A stretch of 21,457 nt of DNA from CAZXYF01 sp964644705 (GTDB taxonomy: Bacteria > Planctomycetota > Brocadiia > SM23-32), in contig CAZXYF010000037.1 of NCBI GenBank assembly GCA_964644705.1, positions 1 through 21,457 of the forward strand, in the 5' to 3' direction. The position numbers were made by a program, and so were the translations under genes. The notes below the pieces were generated by a model. That model saw only the letters and a program-made list of their open reading frames with translations. It made no database searches and was not told the DNA's origin. Position 1 is the stretch's first letter. Each line of letters opens with the position of its first letter. Positions 1 through 6,912 of the stretch are shown piece after piece.

Positions 1-87
1 CCTCGAAACACTGTTTTGGGCAGGCCTGAGTGCCGCCAGCTTCGATGGGCGTATCTCATTCTGATTTGTGGACAGTTTTCGCACGCA

Positions 88-1953
88 TCAGAACATTTGT
101 TTCAATTTGTCCACGGTATCCTCTTTCTTTTTTTCGTCCTTTTTGTCCTCTTCTTTCTCGTCCTTGTCGTCCCCATCCAGGTACCGGCTCAGAGAGTCGC
201 CGGCCCGCTTTTCCAGCTCTTTGCGACCGGATTCGATGAGCTTTTCTTTGGCCGCATTCCCCAGTCCACTCTTGAGACTCTTCAGCGTTTTATTCAGGTC
301 CAGCTGGAGACGTGGTGATGTGAAAGATCCCTTCACCGCACCGATGAGTTTCATTGTGCTGATGTTTTCAAAAACTCGCTGAGCAGCGGCGGAATCCATT
401 CCCAGGACCGATTCGCCCTCCCGGCTCTGGGCTTTCAGTTGGGTGAGATCGATGGCAAAGGGGAAATTAATCCGGTCGGCGGAGAAACGACCCTCTACCG
501 TGAGGTTTGCTTTTCCGTCCTCAATGGTGACCGGCACATTTTTGCTCAGCCCCGTGCCCTTCTGCAACGATACTCCCTTCAGGTCCAGTTTGAGGTAATT
601 CATGGCTTCGGGTTGATGAAAATTGAAGGCGACAACGCCGGTGGGAGATTCGTTCGGTCCGGGCGCCATACGAAAGGCCATGGGGGAAGCGAGCAATTCG
701 GGATGGCTGGACACATTTTTACCTGCAAGATGCTGGGGAGAATCCAGGCCGGGGATCCGTATGCCCTCAACCTCGATCTTGCGGATTGTCCAGAGTGGTT
801 GATCCGTCAGTACGCTACGGGCGGAAAGGTCCAGGTATCCCTGATTCTGTGCGGTTTCAAACAGACGGGATTTCCGTTTCTGTTTCCGTTGCTCCTCCGG
901 TTGTTCCCGGTTTTTGCGACGCTCCAGGTAATCCTGCAGTTTCGTCAGGTAGTCCCGCAGCGTTTGGGCATTATCCAGGTAGTGGTAAATTGTTTTCTCT
1001 TTTTCTTCGACCGGAGGCTCCTCGGGAGGCGGCTCGTAGACCTGGCCGGGCGATTCCCGGCGTTCGTTGAACCGAACCGTGCTCAGGGCCAGCAGGTCGA
1101 TGGTGTAGCGTTTGCGCAGCAGATCGGACACGCTGACGTCCGCCGCCAACCGCTGAACCTGCATCGAATTGTGGGAGGGCTCGACGGGGTCGGTGACCTG
1201 GAGGCCCTGGATCTCGGCCCGGCCGCCCAGCAGTGATAAATCGGCGCTGGCGACATTGACTTCGGCACCGTTGGCCATCTCCAGTCCACTTTTCAGGCCG
1301 CTGGCAAAGAGATAATCCAGAAGGAAGAACTGGCAGATTGCAATCACAACAATCACGGCCGCGGTCAGGATGATACCGGCTTTGCGAAAGAGGGGTTGCT
1401 GTGCTGCCATCATTTCCTCGATCGTTTCTTTCTGTTTTCCAAAAACGATACGCATGAAGATCTTCACCACTTTGTTCTCTGCCAGTTTTTGCATGCGTTC
1501 GCTCCGGCTGGTGGCCTCTATGATCCCTTTTTGCAGGGCCTGCACGATGCGTACCATGACCCAGGAGAAAATGAGCCCCACCACGATGGCGATGGGAATG
1601 CCGCCGATCAAGCAGTAAACGTGGAGATCCAGCAGGGCGGTGACGGGAGCGTTGGCCAGCCACTGGAATGCCGGCTCCAGTCCCATGTTGTGGATGGTGA
1701 AGTAGCCGAGGCGAAAGGTGATTGGAGCAAGCAAAAACATGCCGATTTTGCCGAGAGCCATTCCCATCAGAGCAATACCAACGTGAGCGTTCAGCAGCAG
1801 AAGCAGAAGAATCCCCACAACCAGCGTTAGATTAAATCCCGGGATCATGCCGATTATTACTCCCAGCAAAGCGCCCAGTACGATCTGACGGGGCTGCACG
1901 CCGCCACGAATAAGTTTCCCCAGTTTTCGCAGTAACTTTATCAAAAACATCAT
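88..1953 (-). CDS. Fused TIGR03546-like membrane domain plus AsmA-like (TIGR03545-like) envelope protein
   Basis: The function is unknown; this is probably an inner-membrane protein with a large periplasmic part. From the chosen start it has 621 residues. Residues 1-150 contain several hydrophobic helices (for example GALLGVIIGMIPGFNLTLVV near 27-46), resembling DUF2062/TIGR03546. A further membrane helix lies near 185-210. The rest resembles AsmA-type proteins (TIGR03545): an SLLGGRAEIQGLQVTDP-type repeat near 235, a Pro/Glu-rich stretch, a charged coiled coil near 315-360 and a second AsmA-like block. The tail is extremely Lys/Asp/Glu-rich. A GTG codon at 1977 could extend the frame, but AGGAAGG lies just before the tandem ATGs at 1953 and 1950, so one of those is preferred. 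The two families are normally separate neighbouring genes in diderms, so the single frame looks like a fusion. Family assignment is from memory of the pattern, not a search. Confidence 0.75.
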   Translation of the reverse strand: MMFLIKLLRKLGKLIRGGVQPRQIVLGALLGVIIGMIPGFNLTLVVGILLLLLLNAHVGIALMGMALGKIGMFLLAPITFRLGYFTIHNMGLEPAFQWLANAPVTALLDLHVYCLIGGIPIAIVVGLIFSWVMVRIVQALQKGIIEATSRSERMQKLAENKVVKIFMRIVFGKQKETIEEMMAAQQPLFRKAGIILTAAVIVVIAICQFFLLDYLFASGLKSGLEMANGAEVNVASADLSLLGGRAEIQGLQVTDPVEPSHNSMQVQRLAADVSVSDLLRKRYTIDLLALSTVRFNERRESPGQVYEPPPEEPPVEEKEKTIYHYLDNAQTLRDYLTKLQDYLERRKNREQPEEQRKQKRKSRLFETAQNQGYLDLSARSVLTDQPLWTIRKIEVEGIRIPGLDSPQHLAGKNVSSHPELLASPMAFRMAPGPNESPTGVVAFNFHQPEAMNYLKLDLKGVSLQKGTGLSKNVPVTIEDGKANLTVEGRFSADRINFPFAIDLTQLKAQSREGESVLGMDSAAAQRVFENISTMKLIGAVKGSFTSPRLQLDLNKTLKSLKSGLGNAAKEKLIESGRKELEKRAGDSLSRYLDGDDKDEKEEDKKDEKKKEDTVDKLKQMF

Positions 1954-2013
1954 TAGCCTTCCTGAAATATCAGCCACAAAGCTGAAGAGCGTTCACAATC
2001 TATCGACCATTAC

Positions 2014-2042
2014 ATTGTCCGCGACAAATCTGCCCGTGGCAA
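2014..2042 (-). promoter_or_regulatory. Candidate sigma70-type promoter for the fused envelope protein gene
   Basis: On the minus strand TTGCCA (2037-2042, 5 of 6 to consensus) is followed after exactly 17 bases by GACAAT (2014-2019, 4 of 6). Transcription would begin near 2007, giving a leader of about 55 bases to the ATG at 1953. The -10 box is mediocre, so this is only a candidate. Confidence 0.35.
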
Positions 2043-2126
2043 GTAATTTCCCCATTCTGTTGCGTGGTAAAATGTGTTTTCGGCCGTCCGGTCAGGTGTT
2101 GCCGGGAATGCGGGAAAGTAGCGTCC

Positions 2127-2149
2127 CAACAAACCGGCTGAGAGCAGCC
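2127..2149 (-). terminator. Candidate intrinsic terminator after the lipoprotein gene
   Basis: Ten bases past the lipoprotein stop codon the minus strand forms a perfect 5-bp GC-rich hairpin, GGCTG-CTCT-CAGCC (2136-2149), followed by GG and TTTGTT. The stem is short and the T-run is interrupted, so it may be weak. Its position between two co-directional genes fits the end of the recA-acpS-lipoprotein unit. Confidence 0.4.
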
Positions 2150-2158
2150 CATCCCTCG

Positions 2159-2614
2159 TTATTTGCTTTCAGTCCCTTTTTCAGCGCCGGTTACCGCAGC
2201 TCGCAGGTCCGTAAGAGCCTGTTTGATGCCTGCGCGAGTTCTCTCCCAGGTGTTTTTTGAGCTTTTTTTCAGCTGGGCGAGTTGATCCCGGGCCTTCTGG
2301 ATCTGCGATTCCAGCCGTGGCTCCATCTCATTATCCCATTGTCGCCGGGCTCGGGCACCTTTTTGGGCAGCCGCATGTTCGAGATCCTCTATCCTGTTCT
2401 GGAGTGCTTTGATCTGGCGGGAGGTGTCCCGGATGAGTTGTCTTTTTGTTTGAGCGCTCCATTCCCGGACCGCTTCTGCGGTCTTGCGAGCATTTTTCTC
2501 CACCTGTTCGCCGGGGTTCTTCGGTTGAGTATTCGGCTTCTTATCGGTGCTGCAGCCCGTGCTGAAAATTGTCGTGCACAGAGCAACAACAGCCAGCAGT
2601 GTTCGTACACTCAT
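2159..2614 (-). CDS. Small coiled-coil lipoprotein, unknown function
   Basis: This 151-residue protein has a hydrophobic signal (residues 4-17) ending in a lipobox-like FSTGC with Cys21, so it is probably a lipid-anchored periplasmic or outer-membrane protein. The mature part is hydrophilic and mostly helical, rich in Lys, Arg, Gln and Glu, with heptad-like spacing over roughly residues 35-135, and it has no catalytic motif I recognise. The frame extends upstream to 2701, but the ATG at 2614 is preceded by a strong AGGGAAGGAG ribosome site and puts the signal peptide at the N-terminus. It starts 40 bases after acpS, so co-transcription with recA and acpS is likely. The lipobox -3 residue is Ser rather than Leu, a mild deviation. 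No family name can be supported. Confidence 0.72.
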   Translation of the reverse strand: MSVRTLLAVVALCTTIFSTGCSTDKKPNTQPKNPGEQVEKNARKTAEAVREWSAQTKRQLIRDTSRQIKALQNRIEDLEHAAAQKGARARRQWDNEMEPRLESQIQKARDQLAQLKKSSKNTWERTRAGIKQALTDLRAAVTGAEKGTESK

Positions 2615-2654
2615 CGGGAACTCCTTCCCTGGTTGAAGATGTTGGCCAGCGTAA

Positions 2655-3053
2655 TCACTTCGTCGCCGGTTCCCCCGGCTTTTCAGCGATGGCCTGGGCA
2701 ACGGCGTAATGGGTGTCGTGGGATAGGCTGAGATGGATGGACGTTATGCCTTGCTGATCGGAAATTTCTCTGCTCCGGCCGCTCAGTTCAACCGAGGGGG
2801 CACCGAGGTCGTCAATAATAACGCCCACATCCCGGAAACTGGTGCCGTTTTGCCATCCGACACCGAGCGCTTTCAGCACCGCTTCTTTGGCGGCGAAGCG
2901 CGTGGCGAAACGCTGGAAAGGATGTGCGCCGTCCCAGCAGTAGTTCACCTCATCGTCGGTGTAGATCCGGTCCAGGAACGCCTCACCATGACGCTGGTGG
3001 GCCTGCTCGATTCGGTCCACTTCAATGATGTCCACGCCGATGCCCGCAATCAT
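2655..3053 (-). CDS. acpS: Holo-[acyl-carrier-protein] synthase
   Basis: AcpS transfers the 4'-phosphopantetheine group of CoA onto the serine of acyl carrier protein, activating it for fatty-acid synthesis in the cytoplasm. The 132 residues match the usual length of the family. The N-terminus carries the GIGVDIIEVDRI signature with the metal-binding Asp8. The second signature, RFAAKEAVLKALG, supplies the catalytic and metal Glu57. A late SIHLSLSHD segment is also typical. The frame extends to 3152, but the ATG at 3053 gives the canonical N-terminus. Its ribosome site, GAGGAGG, lies inside the last codons of recA, only 7 bases separating the genes, so translation is probably coupled to recA. 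The short polar tail EKPGEPATK is not part of the fold. Confidence 0.93.
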   Translation of the reverse strand: MIAGIGVDIIEVDRIEQAHQRHGEAFLDRIYTDDEVNYCWDGAHPFQRFATRFAAKEAVLKALGVGWQNGTSFRDVGVIIDDLGAPSVELSGRSREISDQQGITSIHLSLSHDTHYAVAQAIAEKPGEPATK

Positions 3054-3060
3054 GGGCCGC

Positions 3061-4131
3061 TCAGTCCTCCTCATCCTCGGAGGAGTCGCTGCTTTTGCCC
3101 TTTCGTTTTTCGGCCAGGCGGGGATCCTTTTCCTCCAGGATGGCCGTTTCAATTTCCTCGGCGATATCGGGATTTTCTTTCAGGAACTCACTGGAGTTCT
3201 GTTTACCCTGTCCCAGCTGGGTGTCGCCATAGGAGTACCACGACCCGGCTTTTTCGATTACTCCGGTTTCCTCTCCCAGCGAGAGAAGATCGCTTTCATG
3301 AGAGATGCCTTCCCCGAATATAAGATCCACTTCGCAGCGTTTAAATGGGGGAGCCACCTTGTTTTTGGCGACTTTCAGACGGCAGCGGTTGCCGATTGGG
3401 TCGTTGCCATCTTTGATTCCCCCGATGCGGCGTATTTCCACGCGTACGGCGCTGTAGAATTTCAGCGCCCGCCCGCCCGGAGTGGTTTCGGGATTGCCAA
3501 ACATGACTCCTATCTTCATACGGATCTGGTTGATAAAGATAACCGTAGTTTTGGATTTGGAAATGGCGGAAGTGAGTTTGCGCAGGGCCCGGGACATCAG
3601 TCGGGCCTGCAATCCCACGGTTTGATCCCCCATGTCCCCCTCCACTTCCTGCTGGGGCACCAGAGCCGCGACGGAGTCCACGACGACCAGGTCCAGGGCG
3701 TTGCTGCGGACCAGCGATTCGACGACGTCCAGTCCCTGCTCGGCGGAATCCGGCTGATGGATCAGCAAATTTTCCATATCCACGCCCAGCTGACTGGCGT
3801 AATCGGGATCGAGCGCGTGTTCAGCATCCACGAATGCTGCAATGCCGTCACCTTTCTGCGCATTGGCCACGATCTGCAGCGCGAGTGTGGTTTTTCCGGA
3901 TGCCTCCGGTCCATATATTTCCACCACGCGTCCACGGGGGATACCGCCCACTCCGAGGGCCATATCGAGGGCCAGTGACCCGGTGGGAATGACCTCCACC
4001 CCCAGCCGTGCGCTGCCGTCGCCGAGCGTTTGTATGGTGCCCTCACCATAATCTTTCTCGATTTGTTTCAAAGTTCTGTCAAGCGCTTTTTCGCGATCCG
4101 ATTTTGACTCTTTGCTTTTGCTTTTTGCCAT
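3061..4131 (-). CDS. recA: Recombinase RecA
   Basis: RecA forms filaments on single-stranded DNA, catalyses homologous strand exchange and, in SOS-competent bacteria, triggers LexA self-cleavage. The 356-residue protein has the Walker A motif GPEASGKTT (74-82), the LVVVDSVAALVP Walker B strand, the QARLMSRALRKL segment, the FINQIR motif and the GGRALKFY region, all diagnostic of bacterial RecA. The C-terminus ends in the usual acidic tail (DSSEDEED). The frame is open to 4203, but the ATG at 4131 gives a Lys/Ser-rich N-terminus typical of RecA, with a short AGG upstream. It leads a unit with acpS and a lipoprotein; no recX is seen. No convincing LexA operator of a known type was found in its promoter. 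Confidence 0.98.
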   Translation of the reverse strand: MAKSKSKESKSDREKALDRTLKQIEKDYGEGTIQTLGDGSARLGVEVIPTGSLALDMALGVGGIPRGRVVEIYGPEASGKTTLALQIVANAQKGDGIAAFVDAEHALDPDYASQLGVDMENLLIHQPDSAEQGLDVVESLVRSNALDLVVVDSVAALVPQQEVEGDMGDQTVGLQARLMSRALRKLTSAISKSKTTVIFINQIRMKIGVMFGNPETTPGGRALKFYSAVRVEIRRIGGIKDGNDPIGNRCRLKVAKNKVAPPFKRCEVDLIFGEGISHESDLLSLGEETGVIEKAGSWYSYGDTQLGQGKQNSSEFLKENPDIAEEIETAILEEKDPRLAEKRKGKSSDSSEDEED

Positions 4132-4219
4132 AACTACAACCTCACGCCAATATTGAGTAAAGGTGAACTGCGCACCCCAAAATGCCCCATCCGGCGAGGG
4201 CATATCACGAGGGACAATT

Positions 4220-4248
4220 ATTGTACTGGTCTACTGTACGGATGTAAA
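4220..4248 (-). promoter_or_regulatory. recA promoter, sigma70-type
   Basis: On the minus strand TTTACA (4243-4248, 5 of 6) and TACAAT (4220-4225, 5 of 6) are separated by exactly 17 bases. Transcription would start near 4213, about 80 bases before the recA ATG. An imperfect CTGT-N10-ACAG palindrome (4234-4251) overlaps the -35 and spacer. It is two bases longer than the Escherichia coli LexA box, so its identity is not established. Confidence 0.6.
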
Positions 4249-4724
4249 CAGAAGGTGATTCAAACCGGCTAATCGGTGCGCTGAGACTGTGTTTCAGATT
4301 CAGAGTTCCCAGTCATCACCGCGTCTTCTGATCAGCACACAAAAACACGTTGCTGGCCTGAGGGCCATTCCTATGCCGCCCGAGCAAGAGTGATATCAAA
4401 CAGGCAACACGACCACCTCTTGATCGGGCTGGTTCCTCTCTCGGCCCCGGGCTAACATTATGCAATCGCCGTGCCACACACCGCATAAAATTCCGAAGTG
4501 CGTATGAGCCCGTTTCAGGGGGCTCAGAGCATTCAGGGCCGGGGTGGTGAGGCATTGTCATGTTCTTCCGACCCGCCGAAGCCTTCAATTATTGAGGCCA
4601 TAGTTCAAATATTGAGGTGTTGGACCTTTCAGGATTCATGCATTGGATGGCCGGATCGGGGAGCGTTCACCGGGGGCGCATCAACCGCTGACAGAATCCG
4701 CCTCTCTCGGAGAACCAGTCGGAG
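4249..4724. other. Intergenic region between sulfatase and recA, no supported gene
   Basis: These 476 bases lie downstream of the sulfatase and upstream of the recA promoter. Short open frames exist on both strands (for example 90 codons on the minus strand at 4316-4588), but they have no recognisable domain, no good ribosome site and no family resemblance. The only structure I can point to is the pair of 14-bp boxes at 4584-4617. There is no RNA gene I recognise, and no clear terminator after the sulfatase stop codon. Confidence 0.5.
4584..4617. repeat. Tandem pair of 14-bp palindromic boxes, 20-bp period
   Basis: TTCAATTATTGAGG (4584-4597) and TTCAAATATTGAGG (4604-4617) differ at one base and start exactly 20 bp apart, about two helical turns. 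The core of the first, TCAATTATTGA, is a palindrome around its central base; the second keeps the TCAA/TTGA arms. The pattern resembles paired binding sites for a dimeric regulator on one DNA face. Which gene they would control is unclear: the nearest start downstream on the minus strand is recA, over 300 bp away. Confidence 0.45.
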
Positions 4725-6122
4725 TCATTCTGGCCGGGCTTCCCGCCACCCGGCGTCGAGCTGGGCCGAAAGCTGCTCCACCAGTTCGGCGTTGTCCGGG
4801 TTATTTGCCGCATTAGTATTTTCCTGCGGGTCGGCCTGATGATCGTAGAGTTCGCGCGCCCGCACCTCTCCGGTCTCAACGTCTCGCCACTCGGTGTATC
4901 GATAGCGATCGGTGCGCATGGTGTGACCCATAACGTCCAGCCACGGGCGCGGATACTCGCTGAACGCGGCGCTTTTCCACGGGCGTTCCGGTTCATCCAT
5001 CAGCGGGGCGAAACTGGTTCCCTCACAGTGCTTGGGGATTTCAATCCCGGCCAGATCGCAGAGGGTGGGATACATGTCGACGAATTCGACCAGGGCATCG
5101 CTGGTGGCCCCGGGCGCGTTCATATCCGGGCTTCTGGCCATAAGGGGCGCGTGCGTATCAATTTCAAAGTTGGAGTGTTTGCACCACGAGTTATGTTCTC
5201 CGAGCTTCCACCCATGGTCACCCCAGAACACAATAATGGTGTCCTCCCACCGGCCCAGTGTCTGCAACTTATCCAGGACCTTTCCCACCTGGGCATCCAT
5301 GTAACTGACGCAGGCGCAGTAGCCGTGAATGAGCTGGCGCGCCAGTTCTTCAGGGACATCTTCCTCTTCGGGCACGCCGAAATATCCGCGCAGTTCCCCG
5401 TAGTCCACAAGAGAATATTCCGTTACTCCTTCCGGTTCGAAACGGTTCGGTGCCAGCGGAAGATCCTCGGCATCATACATGTCCCAGTAGCGTTTCGGGG
5501 CGTTGAACGGGAGGTGCGGTTTGTGGAAGCCGAGGGCCATGAAGAATGGGTGATCCAGATCGTTGAGCCTGTCGAGTTCTTCCATGGCGGCGAGCGCTTC
5601 TTTCCCATCGTGGTAGGCATCGTCGGGCACATCCGGGGCCTCAAACGGCGGGCCGAGTCCACGTCGGCCACTTCCCTTTGCTTTCTCCGCCGCATTGCAC
5701 TTTTTGATCGCCTCCAGCGCTTCATCGGTCAGATATCCCCGCCCCTTCCAGTCGCCGCTGGCCTGAGACGGTTCTTTACTCCAGCCCTGGAGGTCATCGT
5801 TGGCGTGATGGTAAACTTTCCCGATTGATACGGTTTCGTACCCCGCGTTTTTGAAATGTTCGGGAAGCGTCAGAACATCCGGCATCGCCTCCCGCAGGGG
5901 CGTGCGGAGGCCATGAACGCCCGTGGTGCCCGGGCGGCATCCGGACAGCACGCTGGCCCGCGACGGTGCACAGACCGCCTGCTGGCAATAGGCGCGTTCA
6001 AACAGGAGAGATTGTTTGGCGAGGGCGTCGATATTGGGTGAACGTACCCACGGGATTCCGTAACAGCCCAGTTGCGTCCGTAAATCGTCGACCACAATGA
6101 AAAGCACGTTCGGATTCGGCAT
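4725..6122 (-). CDS. Sulfatase, iduronate-2-sulfatase-like
   Basis: This type I sulfatase hydrolyses sulfate esters, most plausibly of a sulfated polysaccharide; the real substrate cannot be read from the sequence. The 465 residues start with NVLFIVVDDLR, whose Asp12/Asp13 bind the metal. Next comes the signature CAPSR, where Cys51 would be oxidised to formylglycine. Later come FHKPHLPF (199-206), FWGDHGWKLGEH with metal ligands Asp302 and His303, and a final LYDHQADPQE segment typical of the IDS-like branch. The ATG at 6122 has an AGAAAGG ribosome site. No signal peptide is visible, odd for an enzyme expected to meet polysaccharides outside the cytoplasm. No formylglycine-generating enzyme lies in the window. 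It appears to be a single-gene unit. Confidence 0.93.
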   Translation of the reverse strand: MPNPNVLFIVVDDLRTQLGCYGIPWVRSPNIDALAKQSLLFERAYCQQAVCAPSRASVLSGCRPGTTGVHGLRTPLREAMPDVLTLPEHFKNAGYETVSIGKVYHHANDDLQGWSKEPSQASGDWKGRGYLTDEALEAIKKCNAAEKAKGSGRRGLGPPFEAPDVPDDAYHDGKEALAAMEELDRLNDLDHPFFMALGFHKPHLPFNAPKRYWDMYDAEDLPLAPNRFEPEGVTEYSLVDYGELRGYFGVPEEEDVPEELARQLIHGYCACVSYMDAQVGKVLDKLQTLGRWEDTIIVFWGDHGWKLGEHNSWCKHSNFEIDTHAPLMARSPDMNAPGATSDALVEFVDMYPTLCDLAGIEIPKHCEGTSFAPLMDEPERPWKSAAFSEYPRPWLDVMGHTMRTDRYRYTEWRDVETGEVRARELYDHQADPQENTNAANNPDNAELVEQLSAQLDAGWREARPE

Positions 6123-6329
6123 AGTTGCGGACCTTTCTGTTCGCCTCAGAGTTAGTCGGAGTCACCGGAATCTATTCTGGACCAGGCGCACGAGGGTGTG
6201 TTTACCAGAAATAAGGGGCGGGGCATCGGGAGGGATCTCATGCGCAATAGTCCATGCAGGGAAACCTATCGGATCAACCGGGACAGGTCAAAGTAGAGGT
6301 GGGGTGTGTGCACCGTGGGGGGAGTAAAA

Positions 6330-6417
6330 TGGTGCGAAGGGCGGGATTCGAACCCGCATGGTGTGTGACACCACTGGATCCTAAATCCAGCGCGTCTGCC
6401 GGTTCCGCCACCTTCGC
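6330..6417 (-). tRNA. tRNA-Leu (anticodon UAG)
   Basis: The minus strand folds into a class II tRNA: acceptor GCGAAGG/CCTTCGC, D-arm GCG/CGC, anticodon stem CTGGA/TCCAG with loop TTTAGGA (anticodon TAG at 6381-6383), a long variable arm TGGTGT-CAC-ACACCA, and T-arm GCGGG-TTCGAAT-CCCGC. The long variable arm and the anticodon identify leucine. The discriminator is A, and the 3' CCA is encoded in the DNA (6330-6332). It reads CUA and possibly other CUN codons. Confidence 0.97.
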
Positions 6418-6440
6418 ACCGATGGATCTGCCGGAAAGCC

Positions 6441-6469
6441 AGTATACCAGACCTCGCGACATGGGTAAA
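6441..6469 (-). promoter_or_regulatory. tRNA-Leu promoter
   Basis: On the minus strand TTTACC (6464-6469, 4 of 6) and TATACT (6441-6446, 5 of 6) are separated by 17 bases, and TGG precedes the -10, giving an extended -10 element. Transcription would start near 6434, about 17 bases before the mature tRNA 5' end, as expected for a short tRNA leader. Confidence 0.6.
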
Positions 6470-6486
6470 TCTGCCCTGCGGCAAAC

Positions 6487-6516
6487 TTTGCATGGTAAAC
6501 GTCCCCGGCATATAAT
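6487..6516 (+). promoter_or_regulatory. tatA promoter
   Basis: A perfect TATAAT (6511-6516) has TTTGCA (6487-6492, 4 of 6) 18 bases upstream. Transcription would begin near 6523, leaving a leader of about 80 bases before tatA. It diverges from the tRNA-Leu promoter, with only 17 bases between the two -35 elements. Confidence 0.55.
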
Positions 6517-6603
6517 ACCGGTTGTGCAATTGGCGCGAATAGTTGTTTTAAACGGCCCAATCGTCTGTCTCGTTTCTTCTTTCCTGTGCGGGAGGGCATA
6601 CAA

Positions 6604-6849
6604 ATGCTGGCATTTTTCGGACCAGGTGGTGGATGGGAATGGATCATCGTGTTGATCATTGCGCTCCTGCTGTTTGGTCGACGGCTTCCCAAGGTCATGA
6701 AATCCATGGGGGAGGGGGTTCGGATGTTTAAGAAAGGCGTTGGAGGGGAGGATGAAGCAGAGACTGAGGAGGAGGGGGAAACATACGATGAAGAGGCCGA
6801 TGGGCCATATGCAGACGTGCGGCGGGATGAGGAGTCGAACGAGGAGTGA
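6604..6849 (+). CDS. tatA: Twin-arginine translocase subunit TatA/TatE family
   Basis: TatA oligomerises to form the pore-like component that lets folded proteins with twin-arginine signals cross the cytoplasmic membrane. The 81 residues show the family layout: a short N-terminal stretch, one membrane helix (about 11-24, WEWIIVLIIALLLF), the conserved Phe-Gly hinge (24-25), and the amphipathic helix RRLPKVMKSMGEGVRMFKKGV with its FK motif. The remaining 35 residues are strikingly acidic (runs of Glu/Asp), which varies widely among TatA proteins. An in-frame ATG at 6586 exists, but the ATG at 6604 follows a GGGAGGG ribosome site and gives the canonical short N-terminus. No tatB or tatC is nearby. 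hisD follows 63 bases later and may be co-transcribed. Confidence 0.9.
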   Translation: MLAFFGPGGGWEWIIVLIIALLLFGRRLPKVMKSMGEGVRMFKKGVGGEDEAETEEEGETYDEEADGPYADVRRDEESNEE

Positions 6850-6912
6850 GCCCCTGTGGAAACGCTTTTTTGGGGATTTCTGTTACACGATAAACTCTGT
6901 GGTGAGTGAAGT

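Noticed and set aside
439..1236. A 265-codon plus-strand open frame
   Set aside because: It is a shadow of the large minus-strand membrane protein gene, with no domain of its own and no promoter or ribosome site pattern supporting it.
4234..4251. CTGT-N10-ACAG as a LexA operator
   Set aside because: The Escherichia coli operator needs an 8-base spacer. The match is too loose to annotate, so it is kept only as a low-interest observation.
4316..4588. A 90-codon minus-strand frame in the sulfatase-recA gap
   Set aside because: There is no ribosome site, the composition is Arg/Pro-rich as expected of non-coding frames, and no domain is recognised.
4839..5828. A 329-codon plus-strand open frame
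   Set aside because: It is antisense to the sulfatase, which has all catalytic motifs in the right order. The antisense product resembles nothing known.
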